A stretch of DNA of 64,000 nt, taken from positions 2,188,001-2,252,000 of the forward strand of contig NC_016935.1 of assembly GCF_000250655.1 (NCBI RefSeq), written 5' to 3'. The notes below the pieces were generated by a model that was not told the origin of the DNA, did not search any database, and saw only the letters and a list, made by a program, of their open reading frames with translations. The DNA is from Paenibacillus mucilaginosus 3016 (GTDB lineage: Bacteria; Bacillota; Bacilli; Paenibacillales; NBRC-103111). Positions 7,925-15,586 of the stretch are shown here, piece by piece; position 1 is the first letter of the stretch, and every line of letters begins with the position of its first letter. The position numbers were made by a program, and so were the translations under genes.

Positions 7925-8857
7925 CTACGAGGCCAGACGCAGCACGATCACGCCGATCAGCGCCGCCGTCAGGCCGGCCGCCTCCAGCCGGGTGAACGGC
8001 TCGCGGAGCCCGAAGCGGGCGTAGAGCAGCACGATCACGACGTTCATCGCGGAGACGACGGAGACGAGCCCGGTGACGCCGAGCCGGAAGGCCGGCATGA
8101 TGAGCATCATGCCGGAGATGTTCGTCAGGCCTACGATCATGCCCCACAGGAACGTGCGGCTGCCGGTCCAGGCTGCGGGGGCGGGGGAAGGCCCTTCGGC
8201 CGCTCCGCTTTCCTGAGCGGCGGCCAGCTCGCTGCGGGCAGCGACGGCTTCCCTCTGTGCGGCATCCGCCTGACTGCGGCCAAGCCGCCACATGAGGCCG
8301 AAGAGCACGGTGCCGGTCCCGTACATCAGGGTAAGGGTCGGCAGGGTGGCCGCTCCCATCATCGTGGCTCCCTTCGTCGAGAGGTCCGTCAGACCGAAGA
8401 ACAGCATGGCGATCGCGCCCCAATGGGCCCCCTGCAGATTCTTCAGGGAGATGTCGTTGGAATAGCGGATCATGAGCACGCCGGCGACGATGATCAGGAA
8501 GGCGGCCAGCTGCCAGCCGTTAAGCTTCTCGCCCCAGAGCAGGAATGCGAGCAGCACGACGACAACAGGGGGGAGGCCGGTGAACATCGCGACGAGCGAG
8601 GCTTTGCCGACGGCATATCCTTTGTACATCGCGGCGTTGGAGGTGAAGGAGAAGAGGCCGAGCAGCGCGCCCATCCACACGGCCGGACTCCAGGCGGCGG
8701 AGGTGAGCAGGCTGGCGGCCAGAGCCACGACCATACCGCAGAAATAGACGCCGAAGAGCATCAGATTGCGGTCCAGCGGACGCTGGGACGACCATTGATA
8801 CAGAATGCCCCTTAGCCCGAAGCACAGGGCCGAAGCGGCGGCAAAGACAAACCACAT
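7925..8857 (-). CDS. EamA/DMT-family transporter
   Basis: The 310-residue product has about ten hydrophobic helices in two similar halves, the architecture of EamA drug/metabolite transporters that export or import small metabolites across the cytoplasmic membrane. The first half ends near residue 135 (WGEKLNGWQLAAFLIIVAGVLMI), and the second half repeats the pattern, ending RFGLREPFTRLEAAGLTAALIGVIVL. An Ala/Glu/Pro-rich hydrophilic insert of about 40 residues (near 190-230) interrupts the second half. The start at 8857 follows a GGAG site nine bases upstream. The substrate is unknown. A degenerate copy of its 3' end lies just downstream. Confidence 0.85.
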   Translation of the reverse strand: MWFVFAAASALCFGLRGILYQWSSQRPLDRNLMLFGVYFCGMVVALAASLLTSAAWSPAVWMGALLGLFSFTSNAAMYKGYAVGKASLVAMFTGLPPVVVVLLAFLLWGEKLNGWQLAAFLIIVAGVLMIRYSNDISLKNLQGAHWGAIAMLFFGLTDLSTKGATMMGAATLPTLTLMYGTGTVLFGLMWRLGRSQADAAQREAVAARSELAAAQESGAAEGPSPAPAAWTGSRTFLWGMIVGLTNISGMMLIMPAFRLGVTGLVSVVSAMNVVIVLLYARFGLREPFTRLEAAGLTAALIGVIVLRLAS

Positions 8858-8933
8858 AACAAAAAACTCCCTGCTGACATGGAATGGCGCCCTTCCGACG
8901 GACGGAAGAGGCGCCTTAAGCTGTAATGCATGT

Positions 8934-9698
8934 TTATTCTTCTTCGTAGATCATCTTCACCGTCATGCCTCCGTCGATGACGAGGTTCTGGCCGGTGATG
9001 AACGACGCCTGGTCGCTGGCCAGATACAGGCAGGCGGAGGCGATGTCCGGCGGGGCGCCGACACGGCCGGCGGGATGCTGCAGCCGGTCCCGTTCGGAGT
9101 GGACGGGCTTGCGGCGGGCCGAAGCCTTCTGCCAGTCGGACGTCTCGATCCAGCCGGGGGAGATGGCGTTCACCCGGATGCCGTAGCGGCCGAGCGACAC
9201 AGCCATCGCGTGCGTGAGCGAGAGCAGGCCTCCCTTGGAGGCGGCGTAGGACTCCGTATCGGGCTCCGACATCAGGGCCCGGGTGGAGGACATGTTGAGG
9301 ATGACGCCGGAGCGCTGCTCCTTCATCAGCCTGGCGGCGAGGCGCGAGCACATATAGGTGCCGCGAAGATTGACCCCGAGCACCTCGTCGAACGCGGCGA
9401 GCGGCAGCTCGAGCATCGACCCGGGCCGCATGATGCCGGCGTTATTGACCAGCACATCGATTCTTCCGAAATCTTCGCGGATCAGCTTGAACCACCGCTC
9501 CACGTCCTCTTCCTTGGAGACATCGGCCGGCACATACATGGCCCTGCCTCCGAGCCTGCGGATCTCCTGCACCAGCTCCAGCCCCCCTTCCTTATCGGGG
9601 TCGGCGGCTGCGATGTCATAGCCGGCCGAAGCGAAAGCGAGGGAGACCGCCCGGCCGATTCCCTGGGCTCCGCCCGTTACGGCGGCAACCTTCGTCAT
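8934..9698 (-). CDS. SDR-family NAD(P)-dependent oxidoreductase
   Basis: The 254-residue protein is a classical short-chain dehydrogenase/reductase with a Rossmann fold. Visible motifs are TGGAQGIG for cofactor binding (residues 9-16), PADVS, NNAG, the catalytic serine in NMSS, YAASK with the active-site Tyr and Lys, the ISPGWI segment and the C-terminal ITGQNLVIDGGM. It resembles the FabG/glucose dehydrogenase branch; the substrate cannot be deduced. An Asp after the second beta strand (AAADPDK) hints at NAD preference, which is inference. The start follows GGAGGTGAGCTT. It lies 76 bases upstream of the EamA gene on the same strand and may be co-transcribed with it. Confidence 0.92.
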   Translation of the reverse strand: MTKVAAVTGGAQGIGRAVSLAFASAGYDIAAADPDKEGGLELVQEIRRLGGRAMYVPADVSKEEDVERWFKLIREDFGRIDVLVNNAGIMRPGSMLELPLAAFDEVLGVNLRGTYMCSRLAARLMKEQRSGVILNMSSTRALMSEPDTESYAASKGGLLSLTHAMAVSLGRYGIRVNAISPGWIETSDWQKASARRKPVHSERDRLQHPAGRVGAPPDIASACLYLASDQASFITGQNLVIDGGMTVKMIYEEE

Positions 9699-9870
9699 AA
9701 GCTCACCTCCGGTTTATGCGGGTTATGAAGACAGACTTGTACAAAGAAAGCCCGATCGTATATTCTGGACATAGCCTTACTGCCGGGCGCAGCCTTGGTT
9801 GAAGGCTCGCTTTATTCCTCTGAGTATAGCGAATCCGGCGGGAGCATTTCAAGTAGAAAGGAGCTTCGCC

Positions 9871-10134
9871 ATGGACTCCGGCGGGCGCGCACCAAGAGAA
9901 TTGACTTACAGGGACGGATGGAGGCGCGGGAGAATCTCCCCGGCAAGCCAAGGATCCCTCCCGGATCCGGCAGGGCACGGAGACAAGGGACCTACCGGTA
10001 TGCCGGGCAGCCTGCTTTGGCGGAGCCCGCACAGCGGCCTGCCCCGGTGTATCCCCATGCTGCTGTTTCTTCTGCCTGCAGCCGTCTTCGCAGGCTTCCT
10101 CTGGCTGGTCTATCTACTGGCCCGAATGGCGTAA
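9871..10134 (+). CDS. Small tail-anchored membrane protein, unknown
   Basis: I place the start at the ATG at 9871, which follows AAAGGAGCTTCGCC, giving 87 residues. The N-terminal 55 residues are hydrophilic and Arg/Gly/Pro-rich. The C-terminus is one strong hydrophobic helix (MLLFLLPAAVFAGFLWLVYLLARMA) ending at the stop, so a single C-terminal membrane anchor is likely. I recognise no family. The good ribosome binding site is the main support. Confidence 0.5.
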   Translation: MDSGGRAPRELTYRDGWRRGRISPASQGSLPDPAGHGDKGPTGMPGSLLWRSPHSGLPRCIPMLLFLLPAAVFAGFLWLVYLLARMA

Positions 10135-10184
10135 GACCGCAATCACCGTAATAAACGAAATGAGATAATGATAACCCGAGGTGT

Positions 10185-10640
10185 ATGAGAGCCATGATGA
10201 TGATTCTTGCTATACTGGGTGCGGCGCTGGGACTGGCCGCGACGGGAACGGCCGTATGGATGGCCTGGTCCGTCTGGTCCGCCGGCCGTGCCGGTGCGGC
10301 TGCGGCCGCGGACGGGACAGGGGGCGCAAAGCCCGGACTGCTGCCCCATCTGCAGGCCGCGGTTCCGCGGCAGTGGACTTATTTTGACTATATGCTTCTT
10401 CTTCTGTTCCTCACCGGCAGCATGTTCCTCTTCACGGACCTGATCGCCGTGCTGCGCGATGCGGAGCTGTTTCCGCCGTACCATTACGGGTATCTGCTGT
10501 GCGGCTTCGTCTTCAGCTTCACCGGAATGCTCATGATGGCTGTCCGTCTTTTCCTTGTCCTCGGTTCAGGCGCCTCCGGAAGCGGGACTCCGGCGGAGAA
10601 TCATCAGGACCAGCCAGGCGAGCGAGAGCATGCCGAATAA
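10185..10640 (+). CDS. Putative membrane protein with three to four helices, unknown
   Basis: The 151-residue product has hydrophobic segments near residues 5-32, 67-90 and 103-128, with Ala/Gly-rich and polar linkers. No family is recognised. Several start codons compete (ATG at 10185, 10194, 10197, 10200) after a GAGGTG site. Its last 75 bases overlap, tail to tail, the end of the convergent YkvI-like gene, which is unusual and leaves no room for a conventional terminator between them. Confidence 0.5.
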   Translation: MRAMMMILAILGAALGLAATGTAVWMAWSVWSAGRAGAAAAADGTGGAKPGLLPHLQAAVPRQWTYFDYMLLLLFLTGSMFLFTDLIAVLRDAELFPPYHYGYLLCGFVFSFTGMLMMAVRLFLVLGSGASGSGTPAENHQDQPGEREHAE

Positions 10641-11612
10641 GGGATAGAGCGACGAGAGCAGCGTCTTGAAGCCGACCTGGCTGACGAAGTAGCACAGACA
10701 CAGAATGACCGGCAGGAGAACCTGGTAAGACCATCTTGTCCGCTGCTCGAGCTGCAGAACCAGCCCGTACACGTCGGAGAGCAGGGTGGTGAAGATCTCG
10801 CCGTAGATGACGAGTACGAAGAGCAGCTGCAGCACCGGTCCGACGCGGTGGATCAGCTGGCCTGTCGGAATGTCGTATTGGGTGATGCCGGGCATGTGGG
10901 CGGAGAGGGCAAAATGTCCCGCAAGGAGCATGACGCCGATCCAGATCCCGCCGATGATCCCGCCCCAGCGGAGCACGCTGCGGTCACCGACACGCACCCC
11001 GAGCGGAACGAGCACCGCCTGCGCCATGGTGAGATTGAAGGCGGCGTAGAGCAGGGGAGAGAACCAGATCCGGACGGCAGGGTAGTCCGACTCGAGCGTA
11101 AGCCAATTGCCGGCTCCGGGGGTGCCGATCGTCTGCCAGACGATCAGACAGATGAAGCCGCCCATGAGGGGAACGACCACGGTATTCACCGCCATGATCG
11201 CATCCATGCCCCGGACCAGCAGGATGTAGGCAAGAACCAGGGTGAACAGCAGGCCGAGCTGGTGCGGGAAGCCGAGCTGCTCCGAGAATACGGCGCCGGA
11301 GCCCGCGAGCATTACCGTGGACACGCCGAAGAGGGAGATCAGCGTGAGCAGGCTGACCCACCCGCCCGCCTTCTCGCCGAAGAGCAGCTTGTTGAGATCC
11401 TCATACGATTTGGCGCCTACATCGTTTGCCAGAATCATGAGCTTGATGCCGAGCCAGATGAACAGGAACGTGGAGATCCCGATGGTGAAGGTGGCCATCC
11501 ACCCGTACCGGGTAAAGAACTGGAGGATCTCCTGCCCTGTGGCGAAGCCGGCGCCGACCACCGTGCCCACATAGGTAAAACTGACCTGCAAGACGCCAGT
11601 CCATTTTTTCAT
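10566..11612 (-). CDS. YkvI-like membrane transporter (LeuT-fold relatives)
   Basis: The 348-residue protein has about ten membrane helices and begins KKWTGVLQVSFTYVGTVVGAGFATGQEILQFF. This glycine-rich first helix is typical of the YkvI family, which is related to amino acid/sodium symporters with the LeuT fold. The substrate is unknown. I use the ATG at 11612, with GAGGAGGA 11 bases upstream, rather than the in-frame start 60 bases earlier. Its 3' end overlaps the convergent membrane-protein gene by 75 bases. Confidence 0.8.
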   Translation of the reverse strand: MKKWTGVLQVSFTYVGTVVGAGFATGQEILQFFTRYGWMATFTIGISTFLFIWLGIKLMILANDVGAKSYEDLNKLLFGEKAGGWVSLLTLISLFGVSTVMLAGSGAVFSEQLGFPHQLGLLFTLVLAYILLVRGMDAIMAVNTVVVPLMGGFICLIVWQTIGTPGAGNWLTLESDYPAVRIWFSPLLYAAFNLTMAQAVLVPLGVRVGDRSVLRWGGIIGGIWIGVMLLAGHFALSAHMPGITQYDIPTGQLIHRVGPVLQLLFVLVIYGEIFTTLLSDVYGLVLQLEQRTRWSYQVLLPVILCLCYFVSQVGFKTLLSSLYPLFGMLSLAWLVLMILRRSPASGGA

Positions 11613-11808
11613 GCGTACCCGAGTCCTCCTCGCCGACCTGAGCTTACTATACAACCTATGAAACAGGGGCAAGCCTCATGCCTTTTCTTCCAATTTGGCC
11701 TGAGGGAAGCTTGGGCTTTTGGGCGTTTTCTGATACAATGGGTAATAAGGTACAAGTTTCGACAAGTGCCTTTTCTTCTCCTGAAAAAAATGGCTGGAGC
11801 GTGTCAGA

Positions 11809-12432
11809 GTGGAGCATCTTCTGCAGTATATAAACCAGTACGGTTATATCGCACTGTACGGGCTGCTGGCGCTGGGGATTGTCGGGGTGCCGGTGCCCGA
11901 TGAGATTCTGATGACGACCGTGGGTACCCTGACAACGTCCCATAATCCCGTACTGCATTTCGGCACGACGCTCCTGGTGTCGTTCCTCGGGGCGATGACG
12001 GGGATGGTGGTCAGCTATGCGCTGGGCCGTACGGTGGGCAAGCCCTTCCTGTACAAATACGGGCGTTGGATCAAGCTGACACCGGAGCGGCTCGCCGTAG
12101 CGGAGGGTTGGTTCAAGAAGTACGGCATGTGGGCGGTCTTCTTCGGCTACTATGTGCCGGGCGTACGTCATTTTACCTGCTACTTGGCAGGAGTGAGCAA
12201 TGTGAGGATCTGGCGGTACCTGCTTTACGCCGGAAGCGGTGCACTCGTCTGGGTAACCACGTTCCTCACGCTTGGACATGTCATCGGGGCCAATGCCCTC
12301 CGTCTGCTTCACAGTCTTCATCATCATATGGCGCTGCCGATCGTACTCATCCTTATTCTCGTTGTAGGCGCATTCCTGTTCCTGCGGTACCGGCGCCGCA
12401 AAAAGTCGGCCTTCGGCTCATCCTCGGAGTAA
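11809..12432 (+). CDS. DedA-family membrane protein
   Basis: The 207-residue product has the DedA (SNARE-associated/VTT) domain pattern: an N-terminal re-entrant segment with GIVGVPVPDEI, helices with LVSFLGAMTGMVVSYALGR, and the conserved PGVRHFTCYLAG motif carrying the essential arginine. DedA proteins are linked to lipid carrier (undecaprenyl phosphate or phosphatidylethanolamine) flipping and membrane homeostasis. The start is GTG at 11809, after a CTGGAG site. A bidirectional terminator follows at 12561. The C-terminus is basic (RYRRRKKS). Confidence 0.88.
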   Translation: MEHLLQYINQYGYIALYGLLALGIVGVPVPDEILMTTVGTLTTSHNPVLHFGTTLLVSFLGAMTGMVVSYALGRTVGKPFLYKYGRWIKLTPERLAVAEGWFKKYGMWAVFFGYYVPGVRHFTCYLAGVSNVRIWRYLLYAGSGALVWVTTFLTLGHVIGANALRLLHSLHHHMALPIVLILILVVGAFLFLRYRRRKKSAFGSSSE

Positions 12433-12517
12433 GGCAATGCCGCGAGAAGAGCGGCTCTGACTCCGTACCGTCTCCACCCGAATAGGTGCAGCGTGCTTTA
12501 ACCGCGCGCGGGAAGCC

Positions 12518-12541
12518 CCCGCGGAGGGATGTCTCCGCGGG
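12518..12541. other. G+C-rich hairpin without T-run
   Basis: A perfect 9-bp stem (CCCGCGGAG / CTCCGCGGG) has a 6-base loop and lies between dedA and the terminator. It lacks a U-tract. It may protect the 3' end of the transcript. Confidence 0.4.
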
Positions 12542-12560
12542 CCCGCTTCTGTGCACAAAC

Positions 12561-12592
12561 AAAAACCTTGACCGGGTGGCCAAGGTTTTTTT
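12561..12592. terminator. Bidirectional terminator between convergent genes
   Basis: AAAAACCTTG and CAAGGTTTTT form a perfect 10-bp stem around a 10-base loop. A- and T-runs on either side let it serve both the DedA gene and the convergent lipoprotein gene. Confidence 0.88.
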
Positions 12593-12645
12593 GCCGTTCC
12601 TGCGGCAGGCTGTTCCATTGTGGGTACGCCGCTGAGAGGACCGTA

Positions 12646-13364
12646 TTATTCCGCAAAAAGCTTGATCGAATTGACCTTCTGGGTCTTCGGGTCGATGTCG
12701 AGCTTGAGAATGGCGCCTGTCGCCTTGTAGGTCAAGACATAGCTCGTGTTGGATCGGGCTTGCCGAGCGCCTCGTATACGCTCGATACCGGGTCCCCGAG
12801 CTTCAGCCCGTTCAGTCCCGGGTTGACGTCGGCGCTCCGTACATCGACGAAGTGAAGCTCGTTCCTGCTGTTGAATCCGACCAGAAAGTCCGTGTAATCG
12901 TACACCGTAACCGGATCCGCATCGTCTTCCATGACGAACTGCTCCTTCGGCTTGCCGAATTTACCCGTGATTTCGGAGGCAGCCGTCTTCAGCGTCAGGC
13001 CGAGGAGGGTGGGGTTCGCCTCGGTATAAGGCGATTGAATCTCGATTTTGGGTTTGTCCGCAGCCGCGGTCTTCCCCTTGGTATCTTTGGGCTGCGGGGG
13101 CAGGACGGTGCCGCCCGACTTCTCCGCGTTGCTCGCAAGCGACACCTGATCTTCAGGGGAGGCGGGAGCGGGCTGCGGCGCCGGCGTCGGAGGGCCGGCC
13201 GGTACGTCCAGGACGGCCGCTGGCTTCTGCTGCTCCACCGCAGACCCGGAGGGGGACTGGGGCGGTGCGGCTCCGGGCCCGCCGGACTGGCACCCGGCCG
13301 CGGTCAGGAGCGAGGTTATGGTTAAGACGGACAAGAAACCGGTGAGGGCTCTCTCTCTGGTCAT
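12646..13364 (-). pseudogene. Lipoprotein with YjgB/DUF4309-like repeats, frameshifted near its 3' end
   Basis: The product starts with a lipoprotein signal peptide (LTAAGC, lipidated Cys 25), then a Pro/Ala/Gln-rich linker to about residue 105. Two similar domains follow (PTLLGLTLKTAASEITGKFGKP and PGLNGLKLGDPVSSVYEALGKP), resembling YjgB/DUF4309 proteins of Bacilli. The open frame stops at 12732 after PDPTRAMS. One base shifted, translation continues sensibly as NTSYVLTYKATGAILKLDI to a stop at 12646-12648, which completes the second repeat. A single base therefore appears to be missing near 12750. This is a recent mutation or a sequence error. The start follows AAAGGAAG. The function of the family is unknown. 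Confidence 0.7.
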
Positions 13365-13717
13365 CACGAACTTCCTTTCCGTACATGGATACGCTCTACT
13401 AATTCTTAGCTTTATTTTACTATTAAGGCAGCCTGTAGAGATAGACTATCTCATCATACTCCGTTCGGCTCCGGTCTTCAAAGAGGATATCGGTCGAAAT
13501 CCGGTCAAAATGAAAGAAAAACTTCCGTTTTCATTCCGAGCATACCAAATTCTTGGACATACCGCATCTTTCTACCCTATATACCCTATAAAACGGAAGC
13601 TCAAACCGGAAAGTTGCACCGGGACTGGGGAAACTTCCCCTGCCGCTGCACTTGAAACCCCTGCGGACCTTGTGATAAGTTTACGAATAAGGTTGAAGAG
13701 CGGAAGGAGAACGAGGT
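13365..13717 (+). promoter_or_regulatory. xpt upstream region with unassigned structured leader
   Basis: No gene is supported here. Two structures stand out. CTTCCGTTTT (13522-13531) pairs perfectly with AAAACGGAAG (13590-13599) across 58 bases. GGGGAAACTTCCCC (about 13628-13641) forms a small perfect hairpin, with TTGCACC/GCTGCAC-like flanks. A weak promoter candidate (TTGAAA and ATAAGT spaced 17) lies near 13651-13680. I do not find the conserved loops of a guanine riboswitch, which often precedes xpt in Firmicutes. Confidence 0.4.
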
Positions 13718-14287
13718 ATGGAATTGTTGAAAGAAAAGATTCGCGAAGTGGGTGTGGTGGTTTCAGACGAGGTCATCAAGCTGGACGCCATTCTCAACCA
13801 CGCGGTGGATCCCGTCCTGACGACGGAGATGGGCCGCGAATTCGCCAGACGCTACCGGGAGCAGCGCGTGACGAAGGTCCTGACGATCGAATCCTCAGGC
13901 ATTCCGATCGCCTTCGCAGCAGCCCAGGAGCTTGGGGTGCCGATGGTGTTCGCACGCCGCAAAAAGACGCTGAACACGGACACCGAAACGTACTGCGAGC
14001 GCGTGCCTTCGTTCACCAAAGGGTTTGTAACGGACATTATGGTGGGTAAAGAATTCTTGAGCGAGAATGACCGCGTCGTGCTTATCGACGACTTCATCGC
14101 CAATGGCGATGCGGCCCGCGGGCTGATCCGGATCATCCGCCGCTCCGGCGCGGAGCTTCTCGGCCTCGGCATTGCCGTAGAGAAGTCCTTCCAGGCCGGC
14201 GGACGGACCATCCGCGAGTCGGGCGTACGCGTGGAATCGCTTGTGAGAATCTCGTCGCTCGCCGGCGGACGCATCGAGTTCGAGTAA
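13718..14287 (+). CDS. xpt: Xanthine phosphoribosyltransferase
   Basis: Xpt makes XMP from xanthine and PRPP in purine salvage. The 189-residue length is usual. The sequence follows the Bacillus enzyme closely: LLKEKIREVGVVVSDEVIKLDAILNHAVDP at the start, TIESSGIPIAF, ARRKKTLNTDTETY and the PRPP-binding loop VVLIDDFIANGDAARGL. The start at 13718 follows GGAAGGAGAACGAGGT. No pbuX permease gene follows, unlike the B. subtilis xpt-pbuX operon, so it appears monocistronic. Confidence 0.95.
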   Translation: MELLKEKIREVGVVVSDEVIKLDAILNHAVDPVLTTEMGREFARRYREQRVTKVLTIESSGIPIAFAAAQELGVPMVFARRKKTLNTDTETYCERVPSFTKGFVTDIMVGKEFLSENDRVVLIDDFIANGDAARGLIRIIRRSGAELLGLGIAVEKSFQAGGRTIRESGVRVESLVRISSLAGGRIEFE

Positions 14288-14324
14288 CAAGATTTGGGCA
14301 GGCGGGATTCGGGGAGGAAGCCTT

Positions 14325-14542
14325 CCATCCGGTGTCGTTTTCCTTTATAATAGCGTTAAGCGACTAAGGGTAAACGGGCACCGCCGCCCCGGGCGGATGG
14401 TGCGATTGCCGGCAGGGAGACCCTATTCCCATCACCGTTTGCTGTGCAGGAGAAGCTAAGACTGAAGGATCTACGCGAGAGAGGTCACGGTTTTGACGCA
14501 GGAAGGATTGTTGCTTGACTACCAAGGGGAGGTGCAGCTAGC
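14325..14542 (+). promoter_or_regulatory. Promoter and long structured leader upstream of the 14543 gene
   Basis: A TATAAT box lies near 14347-14352, with a weak -35 (TTCCAT) 17 bases upstream. The following ~190 bases before the next gene contain a strong hairpin (GCACCG-CCGCCC / GGGCGG-ATGGTGC, about 14379-14404) and further G+C-rich arms. I cannot match it to a known riboswitch. It could be a 5' leader or a small RNA. Confidence 0.4.
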
Positions 14543-14866
14543 ATGGGGAAAGAAATTCCGGTTGATTTTTTCGTAACGAAGCTGAACGAAGCCAAGATCC
14601 ACTTTGAACGTGCCCTGGATTGTAAACATACGGATTTTGACGATCTGTATCCCTATATGATTGAGCATCCGCAATTTTTCTGGTACAAACGGTATGTCGC
14701 CTGGTCCGAACTGCTCACGATTGTGAAGCTGTGCAAAGAGCTTGAAGTTTCGTGGGAGGAACAATTCACGGAGCAGCAGATCGAGTACATCAACAAGCGC
14801 GTGATGTCCAGCAAGGTGCTGGATTACTGGTTCGAAACCAACGATTCCCGCGAACACGTAGGCTAA
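14543..14866 (+). CDS. Conserved-looking small cytoplasmic protein, unknown
   Basis: The 107-residue product is soluble, acidic and rich in aromatic residues (DDLYPYMIEHPQFFWYKRYVAWSELL), with predicted alpha-helical character and no signal peptide. The start follows GGGGAGGTGCAGCTAGC, and a good terminator follows the stop, so it is a well-bounded single gene. I do not recognise the family. Confidence 0.7.
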   Translation: MGKEIPVDFFVTKLNEAKIHFERALDCKHTDFDDLYPYMIEHPQFFWYKRYVAWSELLTIVKLCKELEVSWEEQFTEQQIEYINKRVMSSKVLDYWFETNDSREHVG

Positions 14867-14880
14867 CCGCTTGATAATGA

Positions 14881-14922
14881 CAGAACCTGTCCCCGGTTTT
14901 CCGGCGGAGCAGGTTCTTTTTG
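14881..14922 (+). terminator. Rho-independent terminator
   Basis: AGAACCTG and CAGGTTCT form the outer stem, an inner CCGG/CCGG stem lies within, and five T follow. It ends the 14543 gene. Confidence 0.8.
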
Positions 14923-14935
14923 TGCTGGAGAAGCC

Positions 14936-15259
14936 TCAGGGTCTGAGCCCGTCCAGGATGTTCATCGACTCAATATGGCTCCGGGTTTCGGGAGTGCCGA
15001 GCTGATGCAGCATCCGGTAGATTTCCTGCAGGTTGGCGTCATAGGCGTCATTCTCTTTATCCTTATGGTACAGACGGTAAGGGATGATGGCTCTCGCCGC
15101 CGTATCTCCCTCGGCATCATCCTGATCTTCGAACAGCTCCGCAAGCTGATCTATCTCCTCCGGGGTGGCCTGAATCTCGAATTCAAAGTTGCCGGTGGTA
15201 TCGGCGGGCTCGAGGATTTCACCTGATCCGACCGCAATATAATAGGTTTTCTTGTCCAT
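14936..15259 (-). CDS. Conserved hypothetical protein of Bacilli
   Basis: The 107-residue, acidic, soluble product begins MDKKTYYIAVGSGEILEP and ends with a conserved-looking helix (IYRMLHQLGTPETRSHIESMNIL). From memory, similar short proteins of unknown function are annotated in Bacillus genomes. The start follows a GGAGGGGTGCAC-like site on the minus strand. It stands alone, convergent with the preceding gene. Confidence 0.75.
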   Translation of the reverse strand: MDKKTYYIAVGSGEILEPADTTGNFEFEIQATPEEIDQLAELFEDQDDAEGDTAARAIIPYRLYHKDKENDAYDANLQEIYRMLHQLGTPETRSHIESMNILDGLRP

Positions 15260-15352
15260 GGTCTGTGCACCCCTCCGGCCTAATCTCGCGTTCTCTCTTG
15301 TTTATTGTATCCCCCAAATGGTGTATTCTTATAACAAAGGAAAGGCGGGTAG

Positions 15353-15586
15353 ATGATGATTACCGACGAAGAACTGGATCGATACCGTGTGGACGGGACG
15401 CTGCTGCGGGTTGTCCGCGATGCGGACCGGGCCAATGATGTCCGCGGCTATGTCGTCGCGTGGGATGACCATACGGTCATGATCCGCAAACGGACACGGC
15501 GCGTGGTCAAGCTGGACCGGAGCTATGTATACCAGCCCTATACGGAAACGCGGGCGGAGCTGTTGGCGGAGGAGGCGGAATCATGA
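15353..15586 (+). CDS. Small hypothetical protein coupled to cbiZ
   Basis: The 77-residue product is rich in charged residues and beta-prone (GYVVAWDDHTVMIRKRTRRVVKLDRSYVYQPY), suggesting a small barrel, possibly SH3-like; this is inference. Its stop overlaps the next start by four bases (ATGA at 15583-15586), so translation is probably coupled to cbiZ. The start lies after GGAAAGGCGGGTAG. I know no function. Confidence 0.65.
   Translation: MMITDEELDRYRVDGTLLRVVRDADRANDVRGYVVAWDDHTVMIRKRTRRVVKLDRSYVYQPYTETRAELLAEEAES

Noticed and set aside
7014..8024. 336-codon + strand frame running from the IS into the flank
   Set aside because: Antisense to the transposase and then through repeat DNA; no ribosome binding site and no family resemblance.
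13500..13717. Guanine riboswitch before xpt
   Set aside because: The conserved loop sequences and three-way junction could not be found by eye.
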